A stretch of 64,000 nucleotides of DNA from an uncultured Prevotellaceae bacterium (GTDB lineage Bacteria; Bacteroidota; Bacteroidia; Bacteroidales; Bacteroidaceae). Location: NCBI GenBank assembly GCA_947166305.1, contig CAMVDV010000007.1, forward strand, positions 20,982-84,981. Direction: 5' to 3'. A program made the translations under genes and the position numbers. Below the pieces are notes generated by a model, which was not told the origin of the DNA, searched no databases, and saw only the letters and a list, made by a program, of their open reading frames with translations. Shown piece after piece: positions 40,879 through 48,650 of the stretch. The number at the start of each line of letters is the position of its first letter. Position 1 is the stretch's first letter.

Positions 40879-41571
40879 ATGAAAGCAAGAATCTTCACCG
40901 CCGCAGCGTTGCTTTGCATCGCTCTCGGCACTCAGGCACAGAAACATGAATTTGCAAACTGGAAGCGCTATGCAGGTGCCAACCGCGAACTTGGCGCACC
41001 GGCCAAGGGCGAGAAGCGCGTCGTCCTGATGGGAAACTCCATTACCGACGGCTGGCCAGGCACGAGGCCCGACTTCTTCAAGGACAACAAACTCATCGGA
41101 AGAGGCATCAGCGGACAGACTTCCTACCAGTTCCTCCTGCGCTTTCGTGAGGACGTGATCAACCTCCAGCCCAAGGTCGTCGTCATCAACTACGGCACAA
41201 ACGACATCGCAGAGAACACAGGTCCGTACAACGAGGACTTGACCTTCGGCAATGTCCTCTCGATGGTAGAGCTGGCACGCTACCACAAGTGCAAGGTCAT
41301 CCTCACAAGTTGTCTGCCGGCAGGCGGGTTCAGTTGGCGACCTTCCATCACGGACAGCATGGACAAGATACGCAGCCTCAACGCTCGCGTCAAGGAGTAT
41401 GCCCAGAAGAACAAGATTCCGTATGTCGATTACTTCAGTGCCATGGTCAATGCAGAAGGCACAGCCATGCGCTCAGACCTTGCCAACGACAATCCCGGCG
41501 TACATCCCAATGCCGAAGGCTACAAGGTGATGGAGAGCCTTCTTCTGCCAGTCATTAAGAAGCTTAGATAA
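40879..41571 (+). CDS. Exported SGNH/GDSL hydrolase
   Basis: 230 aa with a signal peptide (MKARIFTAAALLCIALGTQA). Block I holds the catalytic Ser in RVVLMGNSITDGWPG, the Gly block is GRGISGQTSYQFLLRF, the Asn block is VVINYGTNDIAENTG and the Asp-His pair is in NDNPGVHPNAEGYKVM. SGNH esterases of this size deacetylate carbohydrates or cleave lipids outside the cytoplasm; in Bacteroidetes they often act on acetylated xylan or glycans. It lies 8 bp upstream of the mannose-1-phosphate guanylyltransferase, so they may be co-transcribed. Confidence 0.93.
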   Translation: MKARIFTAAALLCIALGTQAQKHEFANWKRYAGANRELGAPAKGEKRVVLMGNSITDGWPGTRPDFFKDNKLIGRGISGQTSYQFLLRFREDVINLQPKVVVINYGTNDIAENTGPYNEDLTFGNVLSMVELARYHKCKVILTSCLPAGGFSWRPSITDSMDKIRSLNARVKEYAQKNKIPYVDYFSAMVNAEGTAMRSDLANDNPGVHPNAEGYKVMESLLLPVIKKLR

Positions 41572-41579
41572 GAAATCGC

Positions 41580-42656
41580 ATGACAGACAATAAGTATTGC
41601 CTCATCCTGGCAGGTGGCAACGGGAGCCGCCTCTGGCCAATCAGCCGCACGGTCAAGCCCAAACAGTTTCTCGACCTCTTTGGCACGGGCAGGACTCTCT
41701 TGCAGCAGACCTACGATCGCGTCAGCCAGTTCATCGATCCTAAACATATCTACGTCAGCACAAACATGACGTATCTGCCGATTGTCTATGAACAATTGCC
41801 CGAACTGGACGACAAGCATATCCTGGAAGAACCGCTGCGAAGGGGCACACTGGCTGCCGTGGCATGGGGATCTGTGTTCATCGCTAAGCAAAACCCACAG
41901 GCCACGCTCTTCGTGACGCCTTCTGACCAACTCATCCTCGACGAGGAAAAGTACCGGCAGGACGTGCTCGACGGACTGCAATTCGCCAGTGAAAACGAGG
42001 GACTCCTCGTGATGGGCATTGCACCGACACGCCCCGAGACAGGCTACGGCTACATCCAAATGAACGATGACAAGCCGCTCAGCCACGACATCTTCCCCGT
42101 GAAGTCGTTCACCGAGAAGCCCGACACCGAGTTTGCCAACGTCTTTCTTCAGGAAGGGAACTTCCTCTGGAACACCGGCCTGCTGTGTTTCAGGACAAGC
42201 ATCATGCTGGACAATCTGTTCATGCTCGTGCCTGAGTATCGCCTCGAGATACCTCGCATGATGGCAGAAGCCGAGAGCGACGACCCGAAGTTGGTGCCTG
42301 AGAGCTTCAACGTACTGCCCAACTACAACATGGACGTCAGCATCCTGGAGCGCAGCGAGCACGTCTATGTGCAACGTGGGCACTTTGGTTGGGCCGACCT
42401 TGGCACATGGGCAAGCATTGGGAAGGACGTGCCGGGCGATGCCGACGGCAATGTCCTGCTCGACACAGAAGCAAGGCTCTACGAATGCTCGGGCAACATC
42501 ATCCGCTTGCCCAAGGGTCACACGGCCGTGGTCAAAGGCTTGCACGACTATGTCATTGCCGAAGAGGGCGAGTTCCTGATGATTTGTCCCCGCGAAGATG
42601 CCGCTGCGATGCGACGCATGCACACCGATACGAAGTTCGGCGACACTAAGAATTAA
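41580..42656 (+). CDS. Mannose-1-phosphate guanylyltransferase
   Basis: 358 aa. LILAGGNGSRLWPISRTVKPKQFLDLFG is the GTP-binding loop. VTPSDQLILDEEKYRQDVLD, GYGYIQMND, VKSFTEKPDTEFANVFLQEGNFLWNTGLLCF and GHFGWADLGTWASIG follow the GDP-mannose pyrophosphorylase family. It makes GDP-mannose for surface glycans or protein mannosylation. The C-terminal phosphomannose-isomerase half of bifunctional ManC is absent; the isomerase is encoded separately at 11918. Normal length for the single-domain enzyme. Confidence 0.96.
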   Translation: MTDNKYCLILAGGNGSRLWPISRTVKPKQFLDLFGTGRTLLQQTYDRVSQFIDPKHIYVSTNMTYLPIVYEQLPELDDKHILEEPLRRGTLAAVAWGSVFIAKQNPQATLFVTPSDQLILDEEKYRQDVLDGLQFASENEGLLVMGIAPTRPETGYGYIQMNDDKPLSHDIFPVKSFTEKPDTEFANVFLQEGNFLWNTGLLCFRTSIMLDNLFMLVPEYRLEIPRMMAEAESDDPKLVPESFNVLPNYNMDVSILERSEHVYVQRGHFGWADLGTWASIGKDVPGDADGNVLLDTEARLYECSGNIIRLPKGHTAVVKGLHDYVIAEEGEFLMICPREDAAAMRRMHTDTKFGDTKN

Positions 42657-42742
42657 TTCATAATGCTCAGTTCATAATTCATCATGAAGCCCTGTGCTTT
42701 GGACTTCACGAAGGAGAGAATTATGAATTGGGCATTATGAAT
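42656..42742. repeat. Imperfect 25-bp inverted repeat of ATTCATAAT filler between convergent genes
   Basis: ATTCATAATGCTCAGTTCAT... (42656-42680) pairs with its complement at 42718-42742 with three mismatches, loop of 37 nt. It probably ends both convergent transcripts. The word GTGAATTATGAATTG also occurs inside manA (13393). Confidence 0.75.
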
Positions 42743-42748
42743 TTTGAA

Positions 42749-43471
42749 TTACTCTGAGTCCGAGATTGACCAAGCGCTGCGCACAGGCTTGTCGTCCCGG
42801 ATGATGTCTTCCGTCCAGTTGGGTTCCCTGAAGAACTCATTCGGGCGGAAGACGTGTAGTTTATAGAACTTGGTGAGGTTGAGTCGCAGTTCGGTCGTGA
42901 TGGCAGGCTTGAGCTGGAAGGGCTTGCCTTGCTTCCAGGCGATGGCCTGAATGCAGAGATGTTCCAGGTCGTTGACTTCCTGGCGGTCGAAGGCTTCCAC
43001 GAAGAGCTTGCTATTAGGCTCCACGATGCCCGAGAAGCGCATTCGCCAACCGGCTCCTTCGGCACTGAGCAGGCTGACCTGCATATAGTAGTTGCTATCG
43101 TTGACAAGGTAAGACTCGAAGCCTGTGCTCGAGATTTCCTTCACTTCGTCGGGGAGAAAGGACAGATAGAGGTTGAGGCGCTCGCCTTCGCGACGTTCGA
43201 GGGGGACGGGCTTGAACGTTGTCGGCTTTTCCTGCTCTTGCTCCTCGTCTTCTTCTCTTTTCCGCGATATGGGTTTTGACAGCGGCTTCCTCACCTCTTC
43301 CTCTGTGGAGAGGTCGGGCGTGGCATCGGGCACCACGATTACATCCTTCACCTGCATGGGTATCTCGAAGCCGTCTGCGTCCTCGACCAGGACAATGTTC
43401 TTTCCTTGAAAACCACTCACCGTGCCTCCTCCCACCTCGGAGAGGAAGCGCACTTTGTCGCCTATCTTCAT
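42749..43471 (-). CDS. DUF2027 domain protein
   Basis: 240 aa from MKIGDKVRFLSEVGGGTVSG at 43471; the ORF-track start (43648) lies in a repeat array. The N-terminal SH3-like box and the C-terminal beta domain (RLNLYLSFLPDEVKEISSTG, NLTKFYKLHVFRPNEFFREP) fit the DUF2027 family of Bacteroidetes, here without the Smr endonuclease domain that many relatives carry. An acidic-basic linker (RKREEDEEQEQEKPTT) joins them. Function unknown. A TACCTTTG box at 43493-43500 (minus strand) lies 21 bp before the ATG. Confidence 0.85.
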   Translation of the reverse strand: MKIGDKVRFLSEVGGGTVSGFQGKNIVLVEDADGFEIPMQVKDVIVVPDATPDLSTEEEVRKPLSKPISRKREEDEEQEQEKPTTFKPVPLERREGERLNLYLSFLPDEVKEISSTGFESYLVNDSNYYMQVSLLSAEGAGWRMRFSGIVEPNSKLFVEAFDRQEVNDLEHLCIQAIAWKQGKPFQLKPAITTELRLNLTKFYKLHVFRPNEFFREPNWTEDIIRDDKPVRSAWSISDSE

Positions 43472-43492
43472 CGTTTCTGTGTTTTTTCGGTG

Positions 43493-43500
43493 CAAAGGTA
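43493..43500 (-). promoter_or_regulatory. -7 box of the DUF2027 gene
   Basis: TACCTTTG (then CA) on the minus strand. It selects the ATG at 43471 as start. Confidence 0.8.
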
Positions 43501-43540
43501 CGAAGAAAGATGTGATTCTGCAAGCAACGGCATGAGAAAA

Positions 43541-43622
43541 CGCCGCCTGCGACGATGCGAATCGTCGCGTGCGGCGTTGCACGTTTCCGGCTGCGGCGAT
43601 GCTGATCGTCGCAGGCGAAGTT
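43541..43622. repeat. 22-bp tandem array A9 (CGTCGCGTGCGGCG type)
   Basis: Four units at 43541, 43563, 43585 and 43607, exactly 22 bp apart. Located just beyond the stop of the zinc metallopeptidase gene (43653, minus strand). Confidence 0.9.
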
Positions 43623-43652
43623 TTTCTGCCCCGTCTGCGGGAACGCAACTCC

Positions 43653-44522
43653 TTACAGTTCTGCGTCGCTGCACTGGAAGGTGGTGCCTCGGCGGATGTC
43701 GCCCGTCTGCAGGCCGAGCTTCAGCCACTTCATGCGCTGCTTGCTGGTGCCGTGGGTGAACGTCTCGGGCTGTGAGTAGCCACGGGCCTTTTCCTGCAGG
43801 TAGTTGTCGCCGATGACTTGTGCGCAGTTGATGGCCTCTTCGAGGTCGCCCTCCTCGAGGCTTCCGAACATCTTATTGTCGTGGTATGCCCACACGCCGG
43901 CGTAGAAGTCTGCCAGCAGCTCGAGGCGGACGCTCAGCTTGTTGGCCTCGGCTTCGCTGAGGCGCGACATCTGCTGGTGAACCTTGCCGAGCGTGCCCAG
44001 CAGGTACTCGACGTGGTGGCCCACCTCATGCGCGATGACGTAGGCATAGGCAAAGTCGCCGTCGGCTCCCAACTGCTGTTTCATCGAAGAGAAGAAGGAG
44101 AGGTCGATGTAGAGGCACTGATCGGCCGAGCAGTAGAAAGGCCCCATGCTGGCAGACCCGCCGCCGCAGCCGGTCTGCACGCTGCCGGTGTAGAGCACCA
44201 TCTTGGGCGGTTCGTAGGTGCGGCCCAGTTTCTTGAACTCCTCCGTCCACACGTCTTCTGTGCCGGCGAGTATTTGTTTTGAGAACGTGGCCAGTGCCTG
44301 TTCCTCTTCCGTGAACTCGCGTCCGCCGTCCGCCTGCTCGGTGACGACGCCTTGGGTCACTACGTTGCTGATGATGTCGTTGAGGTCCAGACTTCCCTTC
44401 GAAAGGAATGTCATCACCAGGGCAATGATGATGCCCACGATGCCTGCTCCGCCAGCCTTGGCAGCCGTCATGCCGCGGCGGTCGTCCACGTTCGAACTTT
44501 CTCTTCTTCCTGTCAGTTTCAT
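43653..44522 (-). CDS. Neutral zinc metallopeptidase (YpfJ family)
   Basis: 289 aa. An N-terminal GGAGIVGIIIALVMTFLSKG membrane anchor is followed by the zinc-binding motif YVIAHEVGHHVEYLLG (HExxH) and the C-terminal FTHGTSKQRMKWLKLGLQTG. MKLTGRRESSNVDDRRGM is the usual family start. These proteins are predicted membrane-anchored metalloproteases, but their substrate is unknown. A TATCTTTG box lies at 44559-44566 (minus strand), divergent from queA. Length typical. Confidence 0.93.
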   Translation of the reverse strand: MKLTGRRESSNVDDRRGMTAAKAGGAGIVGIIIALVMTFLSKGSLDLNDIISNVVTQGVVTEQADGGREFTEEEQALATFSKQILAGTEDVWTEEFKKLGRTYEPPKMVLYTGSVQTGCGGGSASMGPFYCSADQCLYIDLSFFSSMKQQLGADGDFAYAYVIAHEVGHHVEYLLGTLGKVHQQMSRLSEAEANKLSVRLELLADFYAGVWAYHDNKMFGSLEEGDLEEAINCAQVIGDNYLQEKARGYSQPETFTHGTSKQRMKWLKLGLQTGDIRRGTTFQCSDAEL

Positions 44523-44558
44523 AAGTTTATTAGTTTAGGATTAAGTATGTTTCGCTTG

Positions 44559-44566
44559 CAAAGATA
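44559..44566 (-). promoter_or_regulatory. -7 box of the zinc metallopeptidase gene
   Basis: TATCTTTG on the minus strand, 36 bp before the ATG at 44522. Confidence 0.75.
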
Positions 44567-44610
44567 CGAATTATTCTGCATTCTCCGTGCGCTGTTCCCT
44601 ATTTTTTTCG

Positions 44611-44618
44611 TATCTTTG
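44611..44618 (+). promoter_or_regulatory. -7 box of queA
   Basis: TATCTTTG (then CA), only 10 bp before the ATG at 44629. The mRNA leader would be very short, almost leaderless. Confidence 0.75.
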
Positions 44619-44628
44619 CAGCCGATTT

Positions 44629-46035
44629 ATGGAAACGAAGCACATTCACATACGCGACTACGACTACCCTCTGCCCGACGACCGCATCGCAAAGTTCCCA
44701 CTCTCGGAGCGCGATGCAAGCAAACTCCTTGTCTACGACGGCGGACGCATCAGCGAGACTCACTTCCGCTCGCTGCCCGAATTGCTGCCCGAAGGCAGCC
44801 TCATGGTGTTCAACAACACGCGGGTCATCCAGGCTCGCCTGCACTTCCGCAAGAAGACAGCACAGCCTCCTTCAGGGGAAGACCCTCGTGCAGAGGAAAT
44901 CGTCAATAGTAAATTGTCAAATAATACATGCCTTGGTGCCCTCATCGAAGTGTTTCTCCTGGAGCCGGCACAGCCCGCTGAGTATCAGGAGAACTTCGCC
45001 GCCAAGGGTCACTGCTCGTGGTATTGCCTCGTGGGCAACCTCAAAAAATGGAAAGAAGGCAAGCTCGAGAGGGATTTCGAAATTCAAAATTCAAGATTCA
45101 AACTCACGGCGGAACGCATCGGGGCACACGGCACAAGCCAAGAGATAAGGTTCGAATGGCAAAAGACCCCCCTGCCCCCTTCAGGGGGAGAACTGGGCGA
45201 CGGACAGAAGTCCCCCCTAAAGGGGGCGGAGGGGGTCTCCTTTGCCGAAGTCATCGACGCCATCGGCGAGCTTCCCATCCCGCCCTATCTCAACAGAAAG
45301 ACTGAGGAAAGTGACAAGACGACCTACCAGACCGTCTATTCCAAAATAAAAGGTTCGGTGGCAGCGCCCACGGCTGGGCTCCACTTCACCGAGCGTGTCC
45401 TCAAGGACATCGAACGCCGGGGCATCGAGCGCGAGGAGGTGACGCTCCACGTCGGCGCCGGCACCTTCCGACCCGTCAAGAGCGAAGACATCGGAGGGCA
45501 CGACATGCACACCGAACACATCGCCGTGCATCGCCACACCATAGAGCGTCTGCTGGCACACGGCGGCGAGGCCATCGCCGTCGGCACAACCAGTGTGCGC
45601 ACACTCGAAAGCCTCTACTACATGGGAGTGATGGCAGACCCCTCTAAATCTCCCCTTAAAGGGGAGACTTCCTGCGCTGATAGCTCCCTCCCTTTAAGGG
45701 AGGGCTGGGGTGGGTCCGGACTCCACGTTCCCCAATGGATGCCGTATGAGTACGACAATTCGCTCTCCACGGTGGAAGCCCTCGAAGCCCTGCTCCGCTA
45801 CATGGACGAGCGAGGCGAGCAAGTGCTACATGCCAGCACACAAATCATCATTGCTCCCGGATACAAGTACCACATCGTGCGCCGCATGATCACGAACTTC
45901 CACCAGCCGCAGAGCACGCTTCTGCTGCTCGTCAGCGCCTTCATCGGCGACGCATGGCACGATGTCTACGACTACGCCCTTAGCCACGACTTCCGATTCC
46001 TCAGCTATGGCGACAGTTCCCTGCTCATTCCTTGA
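44629..46035 (+). CDS. queA: S-adenosylmethionine:tRNA ribosyltransferase-isomerase with four repeat insertions
   Basis: 468 aa from METKHIHIRDYDYPLPDDRI; bacterial QueA is usually about 350. Conserved blocks are intact: FPLSERDASKLLVYDGGRIS, LMVFNNTRVIQARLHF, SVAAPTAGLHFTERVLKDIE, TLHVGAGTFRPVKSEDI, AVGTTSVRTLESL and NFHQPQSTLLLLVSAF. It builds the epoxyqueuosine precursor on tRNA. The extra length comes from four in-frame repeat inserts: 44866-44932, 45073-45104, 45164-45240 and 45636-45717. All fall between conserved blocks, so activity is plausible. The ORF-track start (44587) precedes the promoter. Confidence 0.94.
   Translation: METKHIHIRDYDYPLPDDRIAKFPLSERDASKLLVYDGGRISETHFRSLPELLPEGSLMVFNNTRVIQARLHFRKKTAQPPSGEDPRAEEIVNSKLSNNTCLGALIEVFLLEPAQPAEYQENFAAKGHCSWYCLVGNLKKWKEGKLERDFEIQNSRFKLTAERIGAHGTSQEIRFEWQKTPLPPSGGELGDGQKSPLKGAEGVSFAEVIDAIGELPIPPYLNRKTEESDKTTYQTVYSKIKGSVAAPTAGLHFTERVLKDIERRGIEREEVTLHVGAGTFRPVKSEDIGGHDMHTEHIAVHRHTIERLLAHGGEAIAVGTTSVRTLESLYYMGVMADPSKSPLKGETSCADSSLPLREGWGGSGLHVPQWMPYEYDNSLSTVEALEALLRYMDERGEQVLHASTQIIIAPGYKYHIVRRMITNFHQPQSTLLLLVSAFIGDAWHDVYDYALSHDFRFLSYGDSSLLIP
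44866..44932. repeat. Insertion 1 in queA: half-element plus AT filler
   Basis: CTCCTTCAGGGGAAGACCCT followed by CGTCAATAGTAAATTGTCAA, translated as PPSGEDPRAEEIVNSKLSNN. Two repeat families are joined here. Confidence 0.7.
45073..45104. repeat. Insertion 2 in queA: AAATTCAAAATTC filler
   Basis: TTTCGAAATTCAAAATTCAA plus GATTCAAACTC, translated as FEIQNSRFKL. A 9-bp repeat. Confidence 0.65.
45164..45240. repeat. Insertion 3 in queA: palindromic mini-element
   Basis: Begins AGACCCCCCTGCCCCCTTCA and ends GGGGGCGGAGGGGGTCTCC. The ends are imperfect inverted repeats around CCCCCTTTAGGGGG-type cores. Translated as TPLPPSGGELGDGQKSPLKG. Confidence 0.88.
45636..45717. repeat. Insertion 4 in queA: palindromic mini-element (older copy)
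   Basis: AGACCCCTCTAAATCTCCCC plus TTAAAGGGGAG at the left, CTCCCTCCCTTTAAGGGAGG plus CTGGGGTGGGTCC at the right, divergent inverted repeats. Translated as DPSKSPLKGETSC and SSLPLREGWGGSG. Confidence 0.88.
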
Positions 46036-46091
46036 GGCGGGCGAGCAGCACATTTTCTGCCCTTTTGCTTGCAGCATTGGGGAAATAAGCG

Positions 46092-46160
46092 TACCTTTGC
46101 AGCAGAGATAACACATCGAGTACAGAATAATCATTTCGCTTACATTATATAATGTATAAC
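46092..46160 (+). promoter_or_regulatory. -7 box and AT-palindromic leader of the surface-protein gene
   Basis: TACCTTTG at 46092-46099, then the palindrome ACATTATATAATGT at 46142-46155, ending 26 bp before the ATG at 46182. Confidence 0.6.
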
Positions 46161-46181
46161 CCAACACAAAACCAAACGACA

Positions 46182-48425
46182 ATGAAAAGGGCATTATCTC
46201 TCCTGCGAGCAGGCATATTGCTGCTCGCGACGACGACAACAACAGCTTGGGCGCAGAGCACCGACCCGCTTGTGGGTGGCTTCACACCCACAGGAGGCAC
46301 GCTTGGCGTGATTAGCGAAAACTACGCCTTCCTGTTCGACGGCGACAAGAGCACGAAGTGGTGCGTCACGGACTGCAACTTCACGGACGACAACGTGGTG
46401 TGCGTCGAGTTCTACGCCGACGTTCCCTTCGTGCCGACGGGCTATGTGATGACCACAGGCAACGACTGCGCCGAGAACCCGGGCCGCAACCCTTCCCAAT
46501 GGGAAATCTTTGCAAAGCTTGACCCCGACCGCGGCTGGGTGCAGCTTGCCCACGTCATGAACGACAACGTGCTGCAAGACGTCAACGGGCAGGACTTTGA
46601 GTTCGAACTTCCCAACCACGAGACGGCGTTCAAGTACTTCCGCCTCGAGATTGAAGGCGTGAAGAGCGGCAATGTCTTCCAGCTCGCGGAGTTCCAGTTC
46701 AGAGGGCATCAGCACGTCACCGACCTCTCGACCATCACCGAGAACTTCGTTGCGCCCGACGGCGAGATACTCACCGGCACGCTCGACGGCCAGCAAAAGG
46801 TTTCCATTGCCGACGGTGCCCGCGTGACACTCAACGGCGCAACCATCCACGGCAAGGACTTGGCAATCTGTCCTTGGGCAGGCCTCACCTGCGAGGGCGA
46901 CGGGACAATCATCCTTGCCGAAGGCACCACGAGCGAGATAGAGGGATTCTACCATGACTTTCCTGGCATCTATGTACCTGTGGGCAAGACGCTGACCATA
47001 CGCGGCGACGGCTCGCTCATCGCGTACAGCTATAACTCAATAAACCATCTCGCTGGTAACAGCGCAGGCATCGGTGGCGGCACCTACACTGGTCCTGATT
47101 GCGGCAATATCAACATCGAGGGCGGCAACATCAAAGCATACGGCGGTGGCGGTTGTGCCGGCATCGGTGGAGGTATTGGAAAATCCTGCGGGGACATTAC
47201 CATCAGCGGCGGCACCATCTATGCAAAGGGCGGAATGACTGCCCCCGGCATTGGCTGTGGCGAGATACATTATGGAAGTGACATCCCTGGCTCCTGCGGC
47301 AACATTACCATCACCAACGGCGTAACGAGTGTCACAGCTCGCTCTGTGACGGGAAACAACGCCATCGGTACCGGAGGCGGCGGCACATGCGGCACTGTCA
47401 CCATCGGCGATGTCGTGACAGGCGTCATCGAACAGAACCCCTTCTACACCTTCCCCTACACGGTTTCCTTCGACGCGGGCGGCGGCACGGGCGAGATGCC
47501 GGCGATGCACTTCATGTATAATGTCGCAAAGGAGTTAAACAGCATTAACTTCGTCCGCGACGACTATGCCTTCGCCAAGTGGAGCACTGAGACAGACGGA
47601 GGCGGCACAACCTACGAGAACGGACAGAACGTCTGCAACCTCGTCTCCGAACAAGGCTCGAACGCGACGCTCCACGCGCAGTGGCAGCCGTACACGATGA
47701 CCTACGGCACGCCCTACATCATGACGCAGGAGCGCTTCGTGCCCTACGCCACCTTCACGAACACGTTCGACGCGGAAAGCGTCGGCAAGTACCAGCCGTG
47801 GTTCCTGCCCTTCGACTACACCATCACGGCAGAGGACACGCAGTCGTTCCGCTTCTTCAAGATATACATGATTGCCAACGCGCCGAAGCCCGGCGAAGGC
47901 CCTGAGGACGAAGTGTGGGTGTTCCTGACGCGTCTCGGCGAAGGCGACGTGCTCTATGCCAACATGCCCTACGTCTATAAGCCCACGCAGGCAATCGGCG
48001 AATACCGCTTCACCGCAGAGGAAACGAACTTGAAGCCGAAGAACGACGATGTGCTCATCACGATGCAGACCGCTGAGGACACTTACACCATTAGCGGCAT
48101 ATACGACAACAAGAAAGTCAATGGCGAATGGAACGACATTTACTGCTTCAACGCCGACGGCAGCCTTAGTTTCATGCATGACTGGGGCTTGACGGTTCCG
48201 TCCCTCCAGTGGGCACTGAAGGGGAAGAGCAAGAGCGACCACACACCAAGCTATGCGCCCCTGATACGCTTCTTCGGCGAAGAGACCGACGACCCCGATG
48301 GCATCGTCAGGATAAGCCGCGATGATGCAGCCTTCTGGTACGACATCCTTGGTCGACGCTCGGGCAGCAAGCCCTCACGGAAAGGGCTATATATCCACGG
48401 CAGCAGAAAGGAAATAATCCGCTGA
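46182..48425 (+). CDS. Secreted multidomain surface protein (discoidin-like, beta-helix, InlB repeat)
   Basis: 747 aa from MKRALSLLRAGILLLATTTT, a signal peptide ending TAWA. Residues about 40-180 (STKWCVTDCNFTDDNVVCVEFYAD, KYFRLEIEGVKSGNVFQLAEFQF) resemble an F5/8 type C discoidin domain for sugar binding. Next come Gly-rich beta-helix turns (GGGGCAGIGGGIGKSCGDIT), then an InlB B-repeat (VSFDAGGGTGEMPAMHF ... LHAQW). A short C-terminal tail GLYIHGSRKEIIR is sorting-like. The ATG at 46182 is preferred over the ORF-track start 46152. It precedes a GH115 gene, so a glycan-binding surface role is plausible. Confidence 0.85.
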   Translation: MKRALSLLRAGILLLATTTTTAWAQSTDPLVGGFTPTGGTLGVISENYAFLFDGDKSTKWCVTDCNFTDDNVVCVEFYADVPFVPTGYVMTTGNDCAENPGRNPSQWEIFAKLDPDRGWVQLAHVMNDNVLQDVNGQDFEFELPNHETAFKYFRLEIEGVKSGNVFQLAEFQFRGHQHVTDLSTITENFVAPDGEILTGTLDGQQKVSIADGARVTLNGATIHGKDLAICPWAGLTCEGDGTIILAEGTTSEIEGFYHDFPGIYVPVGKTLTIRGDGSLIAYSYNSINHLAGNSAGIGGGTYTGPDCGNINIEGGNIKAYGGGGCAGIGGGIGKSCGDITISGGTIYAKGGMTAPGIGCGEIHYGSDIPGSCGNITITNGVTSVTARSVTGNNAIGTGGGGTCGTVTIGDVVTGVIEQNPFYTFPYTVSFDAGGGTGEMPAMHFMYNVAKELNSINFVRDDYAFAKWSTETDGGGTTYENGQNVCNLVSEQGSNATLHAQWQPYTMTYGTPYIMTQERFVPYATFTNTFDAESVGKYQPWFLPFDYTITAEDTQSFRFFKIYMIANAPKPGEGPEDEVWVFLTRLGEGDVLYANMPYVYKPTQAIGEYRFTAEETNLKPKNDDVLITMQTAEDTYTISGIYDNKKVNGEWNDIYCFNADGSLSFMHDWGLTVPSLQWALKGKSKSDHTPSYAPLIRFFGEETDDPDGIVRISRDDAAFWYDILGRRSGSKPSRKGLYIHGSRKEIIR

Positions 48426-48464
48426 GCGTGCCGCAGGTTCGCTATATGCAGCCTGCATAAAAAA

Positions 48465-48530
48465 AGTTGAAAAGCTGAAAAGTTGGAAAGTTAAAAAGAG
48501 AAAGTTGAAAAGGATTTAGGCAAATATCAT
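48465..48530. repeat. GTTGAAAAG/GTTAAAAAG filler repeat
   Basis: AAAAGTTGAAAAGCTGAAAA and related 9-11 bp words in the spacer before the GH115 promoter. Confidence 0.7.
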
Positions 48531-48614
48531 ACCATTACAAGGCTCTTTCGTGCAAAAAAGTGCAATTAAGCAACATTTTTCTGCGGGAGAGCCTCTGTCC
48601 TGAGGAAGAAGTCG

Positions 48615-48622
48615 TATCTTTG
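48615..48622 (+). promoter_or_regulatory. -7 box of the GH115 gene
   Basis: TATCTTTG (then CA), 28 bp before the ATG at 48651. Confidence 0.8.
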
Positions 48623-48650
48623 CACGAGACACTCTAAATAGGTATAAGAT

